A stretch of DNA of 8,705 bases from positions 1 through 8,705 of the forward strand of contig CAIJEA010000010.1 of assembly GCA_903819605.1 (NCBI GenBank), written 5' to 3'. Within the stretch, counting starts at the first letter, position 1; the number at the start of each line of letters is the position of its first letter. The notes below the pieces were generated by a model. The model did not search any database. It was not told where the DNA came from and saw nothing but the letters and a program-made list of their open reading frames with translations. This document shows positions 6,232 through 8,705 of the stretch, piece after piece. This stretch comes from an uncultured cyanobacterium (GTDB lineage: Bacteria > Cyanobacteriota > Cyanobacteriia > Pseudanabaenales > Pseudanabaenaceae). The position numbers were made by a program, and so were the translations under genes.

Positions 6232-6893
6232 TTTTTTCTAATTGCTCCCATGCCTTTCACAGATTCAGTAACTTTGGGATCGCCGATATATTCTATTGAC
6301 CCTATACCTGATACTGATGCATCCAACTGCTCACTCACATTGACTACTGCACTACCGACACCTTTATTACGAACTGTAGCTTGTTTTGTTTTTAGATCTT
6401 TGCCGTCAAAGCTTCCGACTCCAGAAAGGTCGAGATCTAGTACATCAACATTTCCTGCGATCGCCACACTACCCACACCATCAAGCGAAACCGATAACCG
6501 TTTACCTTGAATATCTTTAACTTCAATACTGCCAACTGCTTTTGTATTCAATCTCTCTAAACTCTTAACTTCTACATCAAACTCGATAGGTTTGGTCGGA
6601 TCGATGATTGAGAGGTTTGCGTTATTGATATACAAGGTTTGGTCAGATACATAACTCTCTAGAAATTGCAGGATATTATCTTGGGCATTGATCGTCAAAG
6701 ACTCTTTGCCAGTTTGTCTTACTTTGAGCTTACCTACAGACTTAAAAGAAATAGATGAAAATGTAGCCACTTCTCTAGTTTCAGTTTTAAAGACTCCAGA
6801 ACCTCTCATTCCAACTAAACTAAAAGTGCAGCCTGTAAATATAGTTAAAGATACTAAGAACAAAATCAAGCGGTATATCAACTTGTTTTTCAT
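6228..6893 (-). CDS. DUF2807 (GIN-domain-like) putative lipoprotein
   Basis: This 221-residue protein starts with a lipoprotein-type signal: a basic start MKNK, a hydrophobic core to about residue 19 and the lipobox-like FTGC with Cys22 as the expected lipidated residue (Phe at -3 is less usual). The body matches the putative auto-transporter adhesin/head GIN domain DUF2807. The typical opening is 'ATFSSISFKSVGKLKVRQTG' (43-62). A solenoid follows in which G-[VIM]-G-[SA] or VGS turns recur near residues 120, 140, 159, 179, 197 and 215, about every 18-20 residues. This is the expected pattern of a right-handed beta-helix. It is probably attached to a membrane facing the periplasm or outside. 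Its function is unknown, and 'adhesin' is only the family label. Its TGA overlaps the ATG of the DUF6544-like gene by ATGA. It lies 57 bp after the small membrane protein gene. Confidence 0.87.
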   Translation of the reverse strand: MKNKLIYRLILFLVSLTIFTGCTFSLVGMRGSGVFKTETREVATFSSISFKSVGKLKVRQTGKESLTINAQDNILQFLESYVSDQTLYINNANLSIIDPTKPIEFDVEVKSLERLNTKAVGSIEVKDIQGKRLSVSLDGVGSVAIAGNVDVLDLDLSGVGSFDGKDLKTKQATVRNKGVGSAVVNVSEQLDASVSGIGSIEYIGDPKVTESVKGMGAIRKK

Positions 6894-6950
6894 TGAATTA
6901 CTCGCTTGGTAAACATGATGAATTGATATATTTCGTGAGTATCATAGTTC

Positions 6951-7238
6951 TTAATTTAGAATTTGGTAGATAGTAATGATAAAGATAATTATTAAAATCG
7001 ATGTATAAATTAACATCGTGTACATAGATAACCAATTAGGAAGATAAATTGCAAAATTATCTTCTGTGGAATTTGAGTACTCTCGAGCAATCAAAGTCAA
7101 TGGGCATTGGAGTTTAAAAGTTAGCAGGGTGAGTCCTTCTAGCGTTACTAATCCATAACCAATCCATAGCCAGATATCGATTTTGTTAGCGATCGCGGCA
7201 TAAAGCATATAGAAAATCACAAAATTGAAGAATATCAA
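6951..7238 (-). CDS. Small CPLT-motif membrane protein (DUF2784-like), N-terminus disrupted
   Basis: The open frame starts at a TTG (7238) and gives 95 residues; the first ATG (7208) would give 85 but cuts into the first hydrophobic helix. It has three hydrophobic segments: the N-terminus, a helix at about 22-42 and a C-terminal helix at about 70-93. Between them lies the conserved-looking motif QCPLTLIARE, then DNFAIYLPNWL. The CPLT motif after two helices resembles DUF2784-type small membrane proteins; the function is unknown. An ATG at 7288 in another frame encodes MDSNSKLIFIKVIHTLI and stops at TGA 7237-7235, exactly where this frame begins. Joined by one added base, the two make a 112-residue protein with an intact first helix. 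The gene is therefore probably a frameshifted version of a longer one, unless TTG is used. It lies between the glycosyltransferase and DUF2807 genes on the same strand. Confidence 0.65.
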   Translation of the reverse strand: MIFFNFVIFYMLYAAIANKIDIWLWIGYGLVTLEGLTLLTFKLQCPLTLIAREYSNSTEDNFAIYLPNWLSMYTMLIYTSILIIIFIITIYQILN

Positions 7239-7288
7239 ATCAGAGTGTGAATGACTTTAATGAATATTAATTTGGAGTTACTATCCAT
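7235..7288 (-). pseudogene. Out-of-frame 5' end of the small membrane protein gene
   Basis: ATG at 7288-7286 opens 17 codons (MDSNSKLIFIKVIHTLI) ended by TGA at 7237-7235. The reading continues naturally into the LIFFNFVIFYMLYA of the main frame if one base is added in the TTT run at 7239-7237. No canonical X-XXY-YYZ slippery heptamer is present at the junction. It could be a one-base deletion, a sequencing error or, less likely, a recoding site. Confidence 0.6.
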
Positions 7289-7343
7289 TTAATTTGTCTA
7301 TAGTTTATGACAGGCGATCGCTTGATTTTCTGAATGAATTGAT

Positions 7344-8639
7344 CTACGCCGATCTATTTATACTTGGCATCTTATAACTCCAAGCTTGTTCGTGCATAAT
7401 AGATCGCGCCAGAACATGTCGATAGAGTTCACTCAACTGAATAGTGACACCAGTCCAACTAAAACGTTGATTTACATTTGCTGATGCTTGCTTCCGCATT
7501 TTCCTGACCCACAATTCATCAAACAAAATTCGATGAATACCATTAGCAAAAGCTTCTATATTCTTTGGCTCAACTAATAGCCCTGTTTCTTCAGGAATGA
7601 TTGTAAACTTTAAACCCCCAACATTAGATGCAACCACTGGCACACCACATGCCATTGCCTCGATCGCTACTAATCCAAAGGGTTCGTAATGACTAGGAAT
7701 CACGCACACATCAGCCGCAGTATAATAAAGCGGTAAAATATCATGCCCAATTCTACCTGCAAAAACCGTAGAATCCTTAAGTCCTAGCTTACCTACAATA
7801 TTCTCAATCCTATTTCTTTCTGCACCATCAGGCATATTTACCGAACTACCTCCGACAATAATCAACTTAAGATTTTTGAGATCGTGGCTTTTGAGCAGGG
7901 CAAAGGCTCTTACTAAAGTCTCAATTCCTTTCCTTTCATCAAATCTACCGACATAGAGAATAACTTTTTCTTGGCTATCTAGTTTCAATTTAGCGCGAGC
8001 ATGAACCTTTGAGGTTAAGCGAAAGTTAGTCGTATCCGTTCCGCAGGGAATAACTTCAATTTGACCGCGAGTAGAAACAAGCGATCGCAAAGTCTCTTGC
8101 TCCTGAGGACTAGTTGCCACAACGCAATTAGCGCGTTCTAAGATCTCTCGTTCTATTCTCAAGCGAGTATTTGCAACTTGAGGAATCTCCGCTAGAGATT
8201 GATATTTCACTGCTCCCAATGAATGATAAGTATGCACCAATTGGATGCCGCTAGTTTTCTGTAATTCCATTCCAGCCCAAGCCGATAGCCAATAATTAGT
8301 ATGAATTAAGGGATAATTCATACCCTGAGTCCTTTGGAATGATTGAAATGAGTTCACAAACTCTGGCATATGCTCAAACAAGTTATCTCTAGAGATATAG
8401 GCTTCTGCACCTGCTTTGAGGCGGATCGTTCGACAATAGGGCGAATGCTGCACGATCGCATCATCACTAGCATGGACTTTGCGTGTAAACATATCCACCT
8501 GCCAACCCAATGCTGCAAGGGTTTCGCCCACATGACGCACATATACATTTTGTCCACCTGCTTCTTCACTTCCAACTTCCGCCGCAGGATCGGCATGATC
8601 GGAAATGAGGGCGATCGCTTGTCTATTCAAACTCAACAT
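7344..8639 (-). CDS. Family 4 (GT4, GT-B fold) glycosyltransferase
   Basis: This 431-residue retaining glycosyltransferase is of the MshA/sucrose-phosphate-synthase-like branch of GT4. The N-terminal Rossmann domain carries the acceptor-side loop AGGQNVYVRHVGETLAALG (27-45) and HTYHSLG (136-142). The C-terminal nucleotide-sugar domain carries GRFDERKG (231-238, with R232 and K237 as the expected phosphate contacts), HYEPFGLVAIEAMACG (317-332) and a GVPVVASNVGG loop. E319 and E327 form the E-x7-E motif that binds the donor sugar. Donor and acceptor cannot be told from sequence; UDP- or GDP-hexose to a sugar or sugar-phosphate acceptor is likely. The ATG at 8639 is supported by a strong Shine-Dalgarno, AAAAGGAG, ending 9 bases upstream. 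It is the first gene of the five-gene run that ends with the glucosidase. The C-terminal 25 residues are a family-external tail. Confidence 0.93.
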   Translation of the reverse strand: MLSLNRQAIALISDHADPAAEVGSEEAGGQNVYVRHVGETLAALGWQVDMFTRKVHASDDAIVQHSPYCRTIRLKAGAEAYISRDNLFEHMPEFVNSFQSFQRTQGMNYPLIHTNYWLSAWAGMELQKTSGIQLVHTYHSLGAVKYQSLAEIPQVANTRLRIEREILERANCVVATSPQEQETLRSLVSTRGQIEVIPCGTDTTNFRLTSKVHARAKLKLDSQEKVILYVGRFDERKGIETLVRAFALLKSHDLKNLKLIIVGGSSVNMPDGAERNRIENIVGKLGLKDSTVFAGRIGHDILPLYYTAADVCVIPSHYEPFGLVAIEAMACGVPVVASNVGGLKFTIIPEETGLLVEPKNIEAFANGIHRILFDELWVRKMRKQASANVNQRFSWTGVTIQLSELYRHVLARSIMHEQAWSYKMPSINRSA

Positions 8640-8648
8640 AATATTTTT

Positions 8649-8656
8649 CTCCTTTT
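8649..8656 (-). promoter_or_regulatory. Shine-Dalgarno of the glycosyltransferase gene
   Basis: The minus strand reads AAAAGGAG, nine bases before the ATG at 8639. It is the only strong ribosome binding site in the window; most starts here have none. It fixes the start of this gene and suggests it is the best-translated or leading gene of the run. Confidence 0.8.
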
Positions 8657-8668
8657 AATAATATTCAG

Positions 8669-8689
8669 TCCCTCACCCCTAGCCCCTCT
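8669..8689. repeat. Possible fragment of the cyanobacterial C-rich intergenic repeat
   Basis: The run CCTCACCCCTAGCCCCTCT resembles the start of a C-rich/G-rich intergenic repeat that I recall from many cyanobacterial genomes, usually followed by a complementary G-rich arm. Here the next bases diverge and the window ends, so only one arm is seen. It lies just upstream of the glycosyltransferase gene. Confidence 0.4.
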
Positions 8690-8705
8690 ATGTACGTTTC
8701 AGCCC

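Noticed and set aside
6217..6510. 97-codon plus-strand frame opposite the DUF2807 gene
   Set aside because: Its Ser/Thr/Pro-rich repetitive product is what the reverse strand of the GVGS repeats would give.
7235..7241. Programmed -1 frameshift in the small membrane protein
   Set aside because: There is no slippery X-XXY-YYZ heptamer and no evident downstream stem. A simple base deletion or TTG start explains the frame better.
8354..8596. 80-codon frame on the minus strand within the glycosyltransferase
   Set aside because: It is nested in another frame of a clear GT4 gene, with no domain.
1..8705. CRISPR arrays, tRNA or rRNA genes, transposase genes
   Set aside because: No regularly spaced direct repeats, no tRNA-like cloverleaf with a TTCGA-type T-loop and acceptor pairing, no rRNA sequence and no transposase motif were noticed on reading the window by eye on both strands.

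Overview
The window looks like ordinary chromosome from a low-to-moderate GC cyanobacterium. The main evidence is about 21 copies of the octamer GCGATCGC (HIP1), the cyanobacterial over-represented palindrome, spread over both coding and intergenic DNA. Several of the protein families are also common in cyanobacteria. A filamentous Pseudanabaena-like genome is my guess from the general feel of the sequence, not something proven by it.

Left block (1-1965, all minus strand). Read in transcription order, a PAP2-type membrane phosphatase (start at 1965) is followed after 38 bp by an AAA_21/OLD-like ABC-type ATPase (start at 1297). One base after the ATPase stop codon comes a gene whose first 62 codons are in the window. 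Its N-terminus carries a TOPRIM-like 'VEGxTD' motif. The ATPase-TOPRIM pair resembles the two-gene architecture of several anti-phage systems (RloA/RloB, AbiL, PARIS, and more distantly OLD/Gabija). It is the best candidate for an undescribed system here, but the effector is cut off by the window edge.

Middle (1966-2983). A divergent intergenic region holds a perfect 27-bp stem hairpin with a 4-nt loop. It lies inside a wider, imperfect inverted repeat, so it looks like a small non-coding repeat or MITE-like element. It is followed by a plus-strand TMEM175-type (DUF1211) putative potassium channel whose RxxxFSD signature is degenerate. That gene ends in a hairpin terminator shared with the convergent gene.

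Right block (2982-8639, all minus strand). Five genes are tightly spaced and probably co-transcribed. In transcription order they are a GT4 glycosyltransferase with a strong Shine-Dalgarno, a small membrane protein (apparently frameshifted near its N-terminus), a DUF2807 putative lipoprotein with a beta-helical repeat, a DUF6544-type membrane-anchored protein (ATGA overlap with the previous gene), and an amylo-alpha-1,6-glucosidase/MGH1-like glycoside hydrolase. A glycosyltransferase and a glucosidase at the two ends suggest a role in glucan or sugar-conjugate metabolism. The three envelope proteins between them are of unknown role.

No RNA genes, CRISPR arrays, transposase genes or replication origins were seen.
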